From Megalonaias nervosa (lineage: Eukaryota > Mollusca > Bivalvia > Unionida > Unionidae), in the NCBI GenBank assembly GCA_016617855.1, contig JAECUM010003232.1, forward strand, positions 1 to 64,000: a stretch of DNA of 64,000 nucleotides, read 5' to 3'. A program made the position numbers and the translations under genes. This document shows positions 36,115 to 48,561 of this stretch, in pieces. Every line of letters starts with the position of its first letter. Within the stretch, counting starts at the first letter, position 1. The notes under the pieces are model-generated. The model had not been told where the DNA came from, made no database searches, and saw only the letters and a program-made list of their open reading frames with translations.

Positions 36115-36573
36115 ACAAAGAAAACAGAGATTTCTAAAGGTCTGTTTGTTTGCATTCTGCAGAGATGGCAAACTTTAATCGTTGGAAGTTCTTTTGTTTT
36201 GTATCATACAAAAGTTTAACTTTGTTATCATATGTTTATATTTAATATTAAAGACTACTTGTTATTTTTTTGCTGATTTGTTCTTCATAAATATCATGGA
36301 ATATAGAGATCTCAGACCAATGCATGCACTTATATTTTGTTCCACGTTTTTCTCGGGGGTGGGGGGTTATGGATCACAGGCAAGACAAGGACTTGTACCC
36401 AGACGAGTTTTGTTGTATTATCAGTTCAAGTGACTAATGTTTGGATTTCAATAAAGATTTTACTGTACGTAAGTGAATATATAAAGTTATGTGCATTTTT
36501 ATGACAGAGAATTATTGAATCTCACATCTTTTGAGTTGTATTTTGTTTTACTCTGTAACACTTTAATATCTTA

Positions 36574-36574
<1 letters not shown>

Positions 36575-36620
<46 letters not shown>

Positions 36621-36640
36621 GTATGTATATATATTATACA
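36575..36640. repeat. (TA)n / (TATG)n microsatellite
   Basis: TA run followed by GTATGTATGTATGTATG and a further TA run. Confidence 0.95.
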
Positions 36641-37119
36641 CACACTGTATAATTATATATGAGAATAATATACCAATAGGGGAGTGAAAAATTGGTCCAT
36701 AATGTTATAGATCTGTCAGGTTTAACATTGTCTAATGCAGTCTGATATCTTTATTTCCATTTTAGCAATTTTAATTTTATCACGCATTTTGTGATATATC
36801 TGGAGAAATTATTTAATGCTGCTTGTATTATAATCTTGTTAAATTCTTTGAAATCCTAAAATGCATCTGAATTTCTCAGTTACCCATGACAAATTTTCTG
36901 AAAGCTTTACATTTTTCTAGCATTCTTTTTAACCTTTAAACATAGTTCATTGATGCCTTGTAAGATATGACAAAACAAAAACTGGAATGTCTGTTTTTCC
37001 TCAGTAACTGATTTAGCTTGCGTGGCCATAAGGTCAAGTGAGCATATGGTATGATCTTCATCCATTGTCCATGACACATTGTTCATAATTGATATTTACA
37101 AATTCTTCTGAAAGTGTGC

Positions 37120-37660
37120 TTGAAAGAATTAGACCAAAACTTGATAGAAACCATCCTGGCATGAACCTCATTCTGTTCAGCTGTTGCCAGTCCAGCTTCA
37201 AATATGGCCACCATTGCTAAAAATAGAAAACTTTACATGACTTTCTTGCAAAAAGCACTTGACAGAATTTAACCAAATTTGAGAAAGAACATCCTGCAGT
37301 AAGGTCTAACAAGTTTGGTCAAATGTTGCTAAGCCCAGTCTACCATCAAAAATGGCTGCAGTTAGTAACAATAGAAAACTGTAACAACTGCTTCTCAACA
37401 ATCACTTAAAAGAATCTGACCAAATTTTACGGAAAGCATCCTGGCATGAAGGTGTTTCAGTCTTGAATTAGTACCAACCATGCTGATTTGCCACCAAGTA
37501 TGGCTGCCATTACTATAAGTAAAACAAATATTTCAAATGACTTTGTCCGAAAATGCACAGCAGAGTTTGGCCAAATGTTACAGAAAACATTGTAGCATTA
37601 AGGGATTTCAGATTTATACAAATGATGCCACTTCACCATTAAATATAACTGTTATTGCTA
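37120..37660. repeat. Degenerate tandem array, ~145-bp unit, about 4 copies
   Basis: Each unit holds TGACCAAATTTGA..GAAAGC, ATCCTGGCATGAAGG, AATATGGCTGCCATTGCTAA and AAATAGAAAAC...TGACTT. Landmarks lie near 37199, 37350, 37497 and 37640. The TATGGCCACCAT core resembles the array at 9.06-11.09 kb, but the rest differs. Confidence 0.8.
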
Positions 37661-37679
37661 ACAATAGAAAATCCGTTGA

Positions 37680-39260
37680 ATGACTTGTAAAAAAAAAATC
37701 TATCAACATAATCTGAGTAAATTTGACATAATGCCTTCTTGCTTGAATGCCTTTCACATTTGTAGATATGATGTTTATCCACTATCTAGTTTAAAAATTA
37801 ACACCATTCCTTTAAAAACAAAACATTTACACAACTTTGTCTATGTTAAAGAAGAAAACGTGTGGAATTTGATGGACTTGGACAGAAAGTGTCCTGACAT
37901 AGAGGCCTTTCAGCAACGGTCAAACAGTGCGTTGATGCCAGATTAGATATGGATGAAGATATCAAAACCAGAGAACCTTGAAACATTTCTTTTCATAATA
38001 TGCAGTGAACAGCATTTGGAAAAATTTGAACAGCTGTACATCCTACTGTCCCAGAATTCTTGAGCAAATGCTCTTGCATTTGACTATACGAATATGTCAA
38101 GACAAAAGTGTTCTGGTCTTAGAACCACTTGGGCCTCTTGTTCTCCTTGAAAAGTACTTGCAATCATAACAGTTTAAATCTTAGATCCTGTTGTATCTCC
38201 CCCTCCCCTTTCAACATGAATAATACATTCAGTTCTTATATTTTGTTAGGTGTGAACATTTCTTGATTTGAGAATATATTTTGTTTAATTCTTCTATTTA
38301 ATTTTATTTTTGATTTTACACTTGATGCTTTAGGATATTGAATATTCAAAGTTTCTTTGTTATGATTTCTGTATTGAGTAAAAATATATAATTTCATGGT
38401 TCATTCCAAAACTTGCATTCCTTTCAAAACTTTCAAAACCATTCATATTTGAAACTAGAATGAATGCAACTTCCTCTCTATGTCTTACCATACATTTCTC
38501 GTTCATGTATGTTTGATTAAGTTCTGAAATGACTCATTAAATCAGTTGCAATTGATTATAATAGATGCAGGTATGGAATGGGGTAGGGGAAGGTTTAAGT
38601 TGTTATCAAATAGTAATTTTGTTTTTGGAAATGCCTATTTCCATCAGACATGGGTTAATTCTCTGTGAAAACAGGCATATTCATGAATATATGTATTAAG
38701 TTGTAGTAGTTTAGTGTTCTTGTTGTTCATGAGTTTTCTTTCATATTGCTTATGTCAGATAATATTGCATTTGTTACGTGCGATTATTGAATACAATGCT
38801 ATAGATTTTTTTACATCAATACACTTCAGAGTTTTGACACTGTTGTCATTTATTCTATGGCTTAATGAGCTTAATTTTTATGAAGAAGAATTCCATGCTG
38901 CTTGTTTTATTTTATTTATTATTTTATAAAACAAAGCATTATTTTTATGTTGTTTTTGTGTATTGAGGCAAATAAATATTTAATTTTAATTTCATCTGCA
39001 TTGAAATTCTAAAATGAAAAAATCAAAGTATTCATTTTTTAGCAGGAGGTGTGGGGAATTATGTTTTGAAGATTGATAAAGAAAAGCAATGTAATTCTCC
39101 AAAGGAAAATTATGATCAACTCATTATCCATCAGAGAATTTTGCCATTTGTTATGTTTCTGCTCTCTAATTCACCAGTTGGCATTTATAACTATCATTGC
39201 TCAAGATATGGACTGGAACTTGTCCATCTTTTAAAGTTCTTAAAGTGGAAAGATAAGTAT
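37680..39260. other. AT-rich intergenic sequence, nothing recognised
   Basis: Only short chance frames. An 88-codon frame at 37680-37946 has no homology that I recognise and continues the repeat array. Confidence 0.45.
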
Positions 39261-39263
39261 ATA

Positions 39264-39440
39264 TTCATTTATCAGTCAGATCCAACTGCAATTGCATTGA
39301 TGCAGATCTGTCATCACATAATGCATCCGCAGATCTCGATCTTTGCTGTTTCTTAGGAGTAAGCAGTAGAACAAATTTATACCCTGATCTGCTGGTGCAT
39401 TATGTGATGGCAGATGGGGATTTATGTTGTTAGCATGTTA
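39264..39440. repeat. Palindromic interspersed repeat (family P), copy 4, best hairpin
   Basis: Left arm AGATCTGTCATCACATAATG CATCCGCAGATC (39304-39335) and right arm GATCTGCTGGTGCATTATGT GATGGCAGAT (39385-39415) are inverted copies across a 49-bp spacer with TTTCTTAGGAGTAAGCAGTA. The start GTCAGATCCAACTGCA is shared with copy 1. Confidence 0.8.
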
Positions 39441-40599
39441 AACCTGACTGACAAGCAAGTATATACAGTAATGTCTGATGATCCCAGGTTTAATCAGTTT
39501 TCATAAAGGATCATTTGCAGTGCACTGAAAGAGAAGCTGAGATTACCTACAATCTGCAAGTGCCATGTTATGATACTGTTGGTGGGAACAGTAGACTCTA
39601 AAATCTGCATCAGTAGTGTAATTTATTTTTTTTTTGTTTTTGGGTTGTGACTTTTTTCACTCTTACACATGATTGAATACATGAATAAAATTATTCTTCT
39701 GTTATTGTTAATAAACAGTTCATCTGTTATGCTGATTACCAGTGAATAAATTTTATTTGATATTTATAAGGAGGAGGAGGAAGTTGTGTTTTATGACTTC
39801 TTATTATGAAATCCTTATACATTTTTGTCACATTTGTTATTTCTGCATTACTATCTATATTTGAATCGGTTTATTTGAAAATAAAATATTGTCCTGTTCA
39901 CTCAGGTATTAAGCATTGGCCAAAACCTTGGTATTTCAGATTATTGTATTTTAAAAGGGTCAGAGTGTTGCACATAGCTACTTTAAAATGATGTTATCTC
40001 TGCCTTATTGTTATACAACTTTGCATGCAGAAGTTTGGTCAAAATGACTAGCCAACTTCAAAATGAGGACAGGATTGAAATGTAGGGTATATGCATTATG
40101 TTTACATATCCTCAAGTTAGAACATCAAAAAGTTATCAGGAATTAAATTTGACTAGATGGTTGGGTTATTCGTTTTCATAATTAGTATGTACAGTTTGTT
40201 AAAATAGTTAAATAATTGTATTTCGGGGGGGGGCGCATTTACCTTAATCTAAACAGACTGTTCTGTGTGACCTTTGACCTTGACATGTTGTGAAGTAGCA
40301 CATAGATCTTGGATGTTATAATGGTTGTATTGTTTGTGGGTTTATATTAAATTATTTGAGCAAATTTACAAATTTAAATTTTACATTGAAGAAATATCAG
40401 TGGAAATTAACAGTCAGCTTTGATAATTTGAAAAGTTCTTGCGACGAAAAGTTTTTGTCTTTGTACTTTCATATGTTTGGACTTTCTCACTTTATTAAGG
40501 CAATATGAAATAAAACTTAAGCATTATACTGTGTTTTTGTGCTGATTCAACCCACTCCTCTCTCTCTCGCCTTGTTTCTCTTGTGGGCTTAAGAAGTAG

Positions 40600-41125
40600 A
40601 ATAGGCCTGATGGCCCTCCCTCATGTTATGAGAGGTAGGCTTTAGTAGTAAAATAGGCCTGATGGCCCTCCCGCATGTTATGAGAGGTAGGCTTTAGTAG
40701 TAAAATAGGCCTGATGGCCCTCCCGCATGTTATGAGAGGTAGGCTTTAGTAGTAAAATAGGCCTGATGGCCCTCCCGCATGTTATGAGAGGTAGGCTTTA
40801 GTAGTAAAATAGGCCTGATGGCCCTCCCGCATGTTATGAGAGGTAGGCTTTAGTAGTAAAATAGGCCTGATGGCCCTCCTGCATGTTATGAGAGGTAGGC
40901 TTTAGTAGCAAAATAGGCCTGATGGCCCTCCTGCATGTTATGAGAAGTTGGCTTAGAAAATAAAATATATTGAATGGTCCTCATGTGGGTCAAGACAGTA
41001 GAATAGGCCTGAAGGCCCTGCTGCATGTTATGAGTGGTTGGTTTAGAAAGTTGAATAGATGTTCCTCCTGTGGGTCTAGGAAGTAGAATAGGCCTGATGA
41101 CCCTGCTGCATGATCTGTGAGGTGA
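40600..41125. repeat. 52-bp satellite, about 6 near-identical copies grading into diverged ones
   Basis: Unit ATAGGCCTGATGGCCCTCCC followed by GCATGTTATGAGAGGTAGGC and TTTAGTAGTAAA repeats every 52 bp from 40601 (40653, 40705, ...). The last copies, from about 40930, are diverged and partly deleted. The core AGGCCTGATGGCCCT is itself a short palindrome-like block. Confidence 0.96.
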
Positions 41126-42047
41126 CTAACAGAGGTAGCCATCATGAACTGGGATGCTTTCCATTGTGATGTTACATTTGGAAGGTTTTCAGATTTTAGA
41201 AAGAATGTCATTGATACTATTTTTAATTATTGGACTTGTATTTTTTTAAGATTTTACCCTGTTTTGGCCTTGTTTTTGTTTAGTGTGCCTTTTGGGTGGT
41301 ACATAAACATCTTCTGCACTAGCCAAAATTGTGCTAATGTGCCATTTAACCACATACATACAGGCATACATACATATGCACATGCACACACATACATTAC
41401 TGACATGCATGCATGTGCACATACATATATACATGTACATACATACTCTCCCGTATCAAAAAAACATAAATACAATTATGTTGCCATTATGCCATTAATA
41501 AGGACAAACCTAGCTGACACTATTACTTACAACAATTATTTTGTTGTTTTTCTTTTTGTGTAAACCTGAATTCTATTTATTCTTTGGTTTGGGAACGAAA
41601 AGGTCTTCAAAATTTGACTTTTGGATGCAGATTTTACCATTAGTTTAGGAAAGTAAAATGTCAGCTGTAATAGATATGTTACATTCAATTTCAACTGCTG
41701 CAGTACCTGTGCATGAGTGAGAATTAATCAGTGTAGTCGTGAAAAGGGTGCCTGTATCACAGATGCATCACAACTTCTGCTGAAACGAGTTACATCAAGA
41801 GTATGTAGCAGGGAACAATTTTGTGGTCACTTGGGTCGCTGTCATAATTTATATTTAAATAATAGAAAAAAAAACTAAATCAGATTATTGATTGTTGAGT
41901 TTGTATTATGGGTCACTGAACTGTAAATTGGCTAAAATTATAAGAGTCTACGAAGAAAGGTGAATTGCAGGCAAAATGTGTCATTTGGTTTGGGTAGTTT
42001 TCATTCCTTCATGCCTATGGCATGCTATGTCTGTTTCTAAAAATAGT
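41126..42047. other. Intergenic sequence, nothing recognised except a CATA/CATG-rich stretch
   Basis: A (CATA/CACA)-rich low-complexity stretch lies at about 41351-41445. It makes the 139-codon frame there, which is not convincing as a gene. Confidence 0.45.
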
Positions 42048-42372
42048 TTGTGTTTCTAATAATACGGCACTTCCTATATTTAGGTCTTCTGACCTTCTGA
42101 CTTCTGAAGACTAGTCAAAATTTGTAAAGCATTGTAACATACAGTCTAATCCCGAGAGGAAGTGATTAATCGGAGTAGATAGATACCTTCACTATTTGGT
42201 ACTTCATACACATTAGAATTATTTCAAATGGAAATGTTCATCAACGGTACTTGCTTTAATATTTTTCTCAACATATTTTTCTACGTTATCAATCAATTTT
42301 CTATTAAGAGATAAATAGAAAAAAAAGACTTCAAACATTTATAATTAATATTTAGATGGATATTGGTTATAG
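42048..42372. repeat. Second copy of the ~350-bp duplicated segment (partner of 32548-32900)
   Basis: GTGTTTCTAATAATACGGCA, CTATATTTAGGTCTTCTGACC, AGGAAGTGATTAATCGG and CATTTATAATTAATA match the first copy in order and orientation. Confidence 0.75.
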
Positions 42373-42702
42373 CTTTTGATGTTAAGAAAGAAAATTTTAG
42401 AAATATCTCGCATGTTATGTTCGTACCTTTTTCCTGTTTATGCAGTATTACCCAAACCATGCAAGCTATCTGTGGTTCTGTTTCTGATCAGTTGCTTCTC
42501 AAACTTGGTGCTAGGCTTACATCATCAAGATATCAAATTATTATGAGAGAGATTTACGCATGTTATTGAGGTGATCGTGCTTATGATTAGATGAGCTTAT
42601 TCCTGCTCAAGAGACTTTATTTTTCGCCCAGTTTTACATAAACTTGGTAAGTGGGCTAATACTGAGATAGATATTGGATGAGTTTCATTATGAGTAAGCC
42701 CT

Positions 42703-42705
42703 GCG

Positions 42706-42739
<34 letters not shown>

Positions 42740-42740
42740 T
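42703..42740. repeat. (GC)n(AC)n alternating purine-pyrimidine tract
   Basis: GCGCGCGCGC directly followed by (AC)n. Such tracts can form left-handed DNA; any role is unknown. Confidence 0.95.
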
Positions 42741-43639
42741 GAGGTGATCCTGCATCAGATTGCATAGTAATTTTATTTGTATTGTAGGATTAGGATCAAT
42801 TTTCTTAAATTGATTTATGTCATCAAATTCTCAGTTGAGTATGATTATGAAGAACATCCAAGTATACTTATGACGTTATCTTGCGTCGGATTGGCAGGGA
42901 TTATCAGTATTTTAGCAATTATACGTTTAATGAGACTATGATCTAACTTGCTATGCCTATTATTATCAAGATGTTGGATGAGTTGATTCTGAGCAAGATC
43001 TATGAATATTAATGAGGTAATCTCATATCTGATTGGCTGAGTTTGTTATCACCATGGAGACCAAATTTCATTTGGAGTGTGCTCCAAATTGGTAAGTAAG
43101 AGTATATTATCATACGTTTAAACAGGCTGAGAGGTTATATAATAAGTGAGATATGCACACAATAATGAAATTTTCTCGCATCTGGTCGGCTGTGCTTGTT
43201 ACCTCTCAAGCTTGGAGATATATTTTTCTTCCAGTTCTAGAAACTTGATCAAAACGGTATAAATCAAGATCTTGAGTGACTTCGATTATGAGCAGGAGAC
43301 AATGCATGTTAATTACGTCTTTATCTTTAGAAATGATTTTTAATCGGATATTAGTAAAATAAGTAATCTCGTCACGATATAAAGTTTGGGAGATAGTTTA
43401 TACAAGCTGTGTTCTTATAATGCTACTTAAGCCTGCTTTGTGTAATAGCTGTTAAATTATGTAAGCCAGATGAACACTATCAGGCCCACTTAAGCCTCCA
43501 ATTTTATTGTTTGGTGCAATATTCATCTTTTCATGATTTTATGTATCCGGAAATTCTTCACTTCTAACCGAAGTGTTTGTTTGCTGGAAAGAAAGAAAAA
43601 GTGGAAATTAATCCAATGAACGACTGCTTGCTACTCTAT

Positions 43640-43990
43640 TACAAAACGTATAAACACGAGAAAAGACCACACAGAAAGTTTACAACATGAGAAAAGAGCA
43701 TGTACAAAGTATACAATATGAAAAGAGTGCACACAAAGTATACAATATGAGAAAAGAGCGAATACAAAGTATACAATATGAGAAAAGAGCAAACTACAAA
43801 GTATACAATAAGAAAAGAGCAAATACAAAGTATATGATATGAGAAGAGAACAAAGTACAAAGTATATAAGATGAGAAAAGAGCAAATACAAAGTATACAA
43901 TATGAAAAAAAGCATCTATAAAGTATACAATATGAGAAAAGCTCAAACACAGAGTATATGATATGAGAAAAGAGCAAAATACAAAGTATA
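43640..43990. repeat. ~30-bp minisatellite, about 11-12 copies
   Basis: Unit ACAAAGTATACAATATGAGA AAAGAGCAAAT, with 28-32 bp spacing and variants (GATATGAG, GTACAAAG). The three overlapping minus frames of 86-112 codons are products of the repeat. Confidence 0.93.
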
Positions 43991-44265
43991 TTCCATGCAC
44001 ATTATGTATCAGGATCTGGTGGACATTGTTATGGACCAAATACAAACGACACATTTCATCTTTCAGGACTACATGCTCACATTTTTGTATGGGGATGTTT
44101 TTCTTCCCTGGAGTTTTCTTTTTGCAGTATTTATCTTTACGATTTTGGAACTTAACTTTTCATTTGCTCTATATAGCAAGGATTTGGCTGACGCGCAGTT
44201 AAAACCCCAAACATACATACCGCCCAAAAGATTCATCTTCTTAATTCACATTAAATACTTGGATG

Positions 44266-44269
<4 letters not shown>

Positions 44270-44353
<84 letters not shown>
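44270..44353. repeat. (TC)n(GT)n composite microsatellite
   Basis: About 50 bp of CT followed without gap by about 33 bp of GT. Confidence 0.97.
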
Positions 44354-44356
<3 letters not shown>

Positions 44357-44721
44357 ATTCCATACAAAAAGCTAATAAATTTTTCTTTCTTGATCTCATG
44401 TGTTAATCTTTACTCGAGTTAACACTTAAATCATGTGCTTAATACTCTATATATTAAGCCTGTCAAAACTAAATGCTTAGTCGTGCTGAAATAGTATACA
44501 GATTCCAATCACTACAAAGTGTTCAAATGGTCTTTTGGTATTTAACCATCATTTCATAGGTAAGCAGCAGCGTCACAAATTCTGAATGACGGTGTTTTAA
44601 AAGTATGACCACATCGTTCGGAATTCAAGCATCATTACATGTTCAAAACGTGTTACAGATTTAGCACCCTGTATATGTTTAGTTCTTGAAACTTAAAGTT
44701 GCGATGCAGTCTTGTACTTAC

Positions 44722-44848
44722 TGATGTTCTGGCAGCCAGCGATGTTACAGAAGGAAGTGTTGCAGCAACCGTTGCAAATGTGCGTCCCTTGCTGTCGTTT
44801 GCCATGTGGAATTGTGTTAGTGTTATGCAGAGATATGATGTCGCATAT
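44722..44848 (-). CDS. Three-finger gene, domain 2 exon 3
   Basis: Acceptor ACTTTTTCAG, donor GTAAGT, 127 nt, phase 0 to 1. Encodes ICDIISLHNTNTIPHGKRQQ, then HICNGCCNTSFCNIAGC and QNI. Since it leaves in phase 1 through a strong donor, at least one more exon (a third domain or a GPI/membrane tail) must follow at lower coordinates; I did not find it. Confidence 0.88.
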
Positions 44849-47800
44849 CTGAAAAAGTTAGATACATAGATATAGCTTGCTTACTGAGTAGAACCGAAGG
44901 AAAAGATTCCCTTCACCCACAATAATAGACAAGGAATGGCCTTACCAAACGATATTCGGCGGCGGCGGCGGTCATGCACACGTGCAGAATTTTATATATA
45001 GCATGATACTTGGACATAGATTGATAGATAAATAAATTTATTCATCCCTTGTTCGGTAGGTTAGTAGGTTTTACAGGAGATCAAGAAGGTATTTTATAAT
45101 CAATATTGAATCGTAAAACTTTTAATTCTCCAACCGACCAAAGATCTTAATTTTTCTAAGGTCTACATTTGACACCTTTTTCTGACCACTTTTTGTCTCT
45201 CAAAAGCCGTTACTGTGACGTACAGCACCGAATGGAGATAAGTAAATCTGAAACTAGCCCGATAGTCGTGACCTATGCTCCGACCAGTTAATTCGAAATA
45301 TTCTTTTTTGACGAGAATAAAACTGGCACCCTGCTTATTTTTTGTTTTAATTTTTTCTAGCATTCTATTTTTTGCGATATAAATAAAATGATATAAGTAC
45401 TAGCAGATATCACCTAACAATAATGAGTCAACTGCGTTTTGAGTCTACTGAAATAAACAGCCTTTAACGGCATATCCTCAGTGTATTTCCTTCAACACAA
45501 AACATACCCGTTTTTGCCTGCATCCAAGATGGTGTCGAATTTCACTCATGTCCGTAAAGAACGTTTCGGCGAAACATTCCTGAAAGTCAAACAATTAAAG
45601 ATACCGTTAAGTCTGATTATTTCCTACAGTGAGGTGAACAGTAGGAAGCAGCAGTAATCAACATGAAGATTTTCTCTTATAATGATTTGAAAATGTTCAG
45701 GGCCGCGGGGTAAGGGGGGCGGGGGGAGGGAGGGCTATTTCCTTCAGACTCTAAGATTACAGGAAACTCCAACCTCTACAGGGTCCTTGTTTAATCTGAA
45801 GAGCACTCATGACCAAGTTATTGCACAGATATTTAAATCGAAACCATCTTGAAGCCCTCGGTTATCAGGAACAAAACACATGTCACTAACGTCGAAAGAT
45901 TTTCATGCTGTCATATATTACCGCAAGCTACATGTATATCATCATATCATAATGTTAATATCAGGAAATTTAAATAAATCTTTTCTTTTAAAGCAAAAAA
46001 CTATGAAGGACTGAAAATATTAAAATACATTATTTTATCATCATAAATTTAATTAACTTGTCCTTATTAATGAGTCTTTTTTATTATCTGCTGATCATTT
46101 ACATCAGCGGAATAATTTTATTCGTAGAAAATTTGTTTACCTCATCGGCTTCACAGTTCTTAAGTGTCTCACACGCTGACACAGATTCTAAATCGTTACA
46201 TGCATAGCATCTCAAAGCTGGAACGGGTGCTGAAATTGTAAATACTTAGTAAGTATCACGTTAAAAATATAAGTGGAAGTATAAGAGGAAGAAATAAATA
46301 TACATTAATATGATCTTTATTTGTCTGTATATTTCTGTCTGTACGCTCGTCGGTTTTTCTGTCTGAGTGCAAGAGTGAGGGTTGCATTATCACATCCAAT
46401 AAATGAGTTCACGCAAGCAAAAAGCGAAAAAGAAGGGCATTATAATGTTACCTTTTACAGAACATTCTCTTACAAACCCTCGAACCATGACGTAATCACA
46501 TGGAATCATCAAAAGACATATGCTGGAAGCAAGAAAGAACCTGTCCCTACCATAGATTCTGTTTTCCATATGTCAGTGCCTGTCAGAAATATTCCTGTGC
46601 ATTCAGAATGGTAACTATACTGTTGTGTTTACATTTAAAACTGCGGTGGCTCAGTGGTTCTTGTTTTGGACTCGCGACAAGAAGGATGCGTGTTCGAATC
46701 CTGCCCACACTAATCCGTGTCATTGTGCTAATGTGTAATAACATTAACCCGCCAATCAATCAATAATTTATACCTGGAAGGTGTAATTTATTCTCATCTA
46801 TCGAAATTTGATGAAACAATTTGAACTGTATGACATTAAACGAAATGAAACTGATTCAGTATTTGCATACCCCATCTCTGTTTTCCCTTTAAACCCAGTT
46901 TGCCAATGGCGATTCAGTCTCTTCAAAATATAATCAAAGATTCCATTTTTATTACTTTATAAAATCACTACTCTGACAACAGTCTAATAATTGTATTCTT
47001 GTAATACCTGTATCTGGAGAATTGAACTAATTCTTTCTTAGCTTCATAGACTAAATGAGCACGATTTTCACACGTCTTTATTCTTTGTCAATTCGAACCC
47101 ATTGTTTTGATTTTAGCGCTGAAATTCAAATTGCTGCTAGGTGATTCGATCATTTTAATGGTTTTCTTGCATGAAACATAGAAAATACTATGCAAATGAA
47201 GAGACAAATTACATATAATGACACAAGGAGTCAGCGAAACGCGTTGTCTATTCTGCGTTGTCTTTAGTGTTGACACTGCTGCCGTTGACTGAAGAAGTTG
47301 TAATGAAAGCCACTGTCTGTACAAACCATTTGATCCATAAGGTTAGTCTTGTTTTGCATTGTCGTATCAGCTTAATTTTCAGCTGAATTGTGAAGTAATT
47401 TAATGATAAGTTAACAAAAAAACTTGTATATTGCGAGGCACTCTGTTCACATTTTCTATATTACCCTTACTTTGTTCAAACGCCTCGTCAAAGGAACTAG
47501 GTGTTTCGATAAAATTACAGATCTCAACTCCTAGCGACAGTGGCCTTTCCAAAGAACTCATAGCGCCACTTACAACCAGTTTGGTGACACCTATGTCGCC
47601 ATATCTGCTAACACAAATAGGACAAAATACGCTATTGTTAACTCACTCGTCACGTCAGTGCAAAGCTTGTTGTTGCAGTATCCAGCATTACAGCACTTGG
47701 TGCAAAGATGGATCATGCTTCTTTTGTTCAGTTGACTGTCCTCCTCCTCCTCTATAGCTCTCCGTCCTATCTGGGCCATTAGGGAACAAACCTGAAAAGA

Positions 47801-48512
47801 TGACAGCTAATTAGGACAAAAAAATGTATTGTTTTGATATAAATCTTCTTCACGTTATCTGCAAGTACTAAAAGGTCATATTTCTTTTGAAACACGAGTT
47901 TTACATTTTTAATCTGCTATTTGTTATACGAATGTTTACATGCGTGTGGAGATACATACATACATACATACATACATACATACATACATACATACATAGA
48001 CGGACGGACGGACTGATGGATGGATGAATGGCTGGGTGGCTGCTGGGTGGAAGGATAGGTAAATAGATAGATGGACGGACGGAGGATAGAGAGAGAGATA
48101 GACAGTTCTTTAGGAAGAATTACCTTGTTCATCTTGCACCCAAGATTGTAAAGCACGTGGTTTTCCTCGGTGACATACTTATCTGTGAAACATTGCTGAA
48201 AGTGGAATGTTGATAGTAACAAACTTTTGCTATCAATATCTGTCAATATGGAAAAATGTTAGCAAAATATGTACATGTACAGATTCTTCTTGCTTTAATA
48301 TGTAGATCTGTCACGCACAAAATGTGTACATCTACAAATTCATGTTTCTTTGATGTTGTATTATGTCGGCCACTATCGGCTGTAATGTTCGTGATTTAAA
48401 CTAATTATGCCGTTATTTGTAAATTGTATGCATAAATGACGCACAGTCGTCCGCTCCACTGCAGTGCAAAATAAATCTACCCAGTAAGACATGATCTGAA
48501 GTTTTTTGTTTG

Positions 48513-48561
<49 letters not shown>

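Noticed and set aside
43639..44054. Overlapping minus-strand frames of 86-112 codons rich in Phe/Tyr/Leu
   Set aside because: All three are different frames of one ~30-bp minisatellite.
43995..44354. 119-codon + strand frame with a hydrophobic stretch
   Set aside because: Its end is the (TC)n(GT)n microsatellite and its start abuts a minisatellite. The middle has no family that I recognise.
46637..46712. True tRNA gene
   Set aside because: The A and B boxes are present, but the cloverleaf stems do not pair well and the body and tail are SINE-like.
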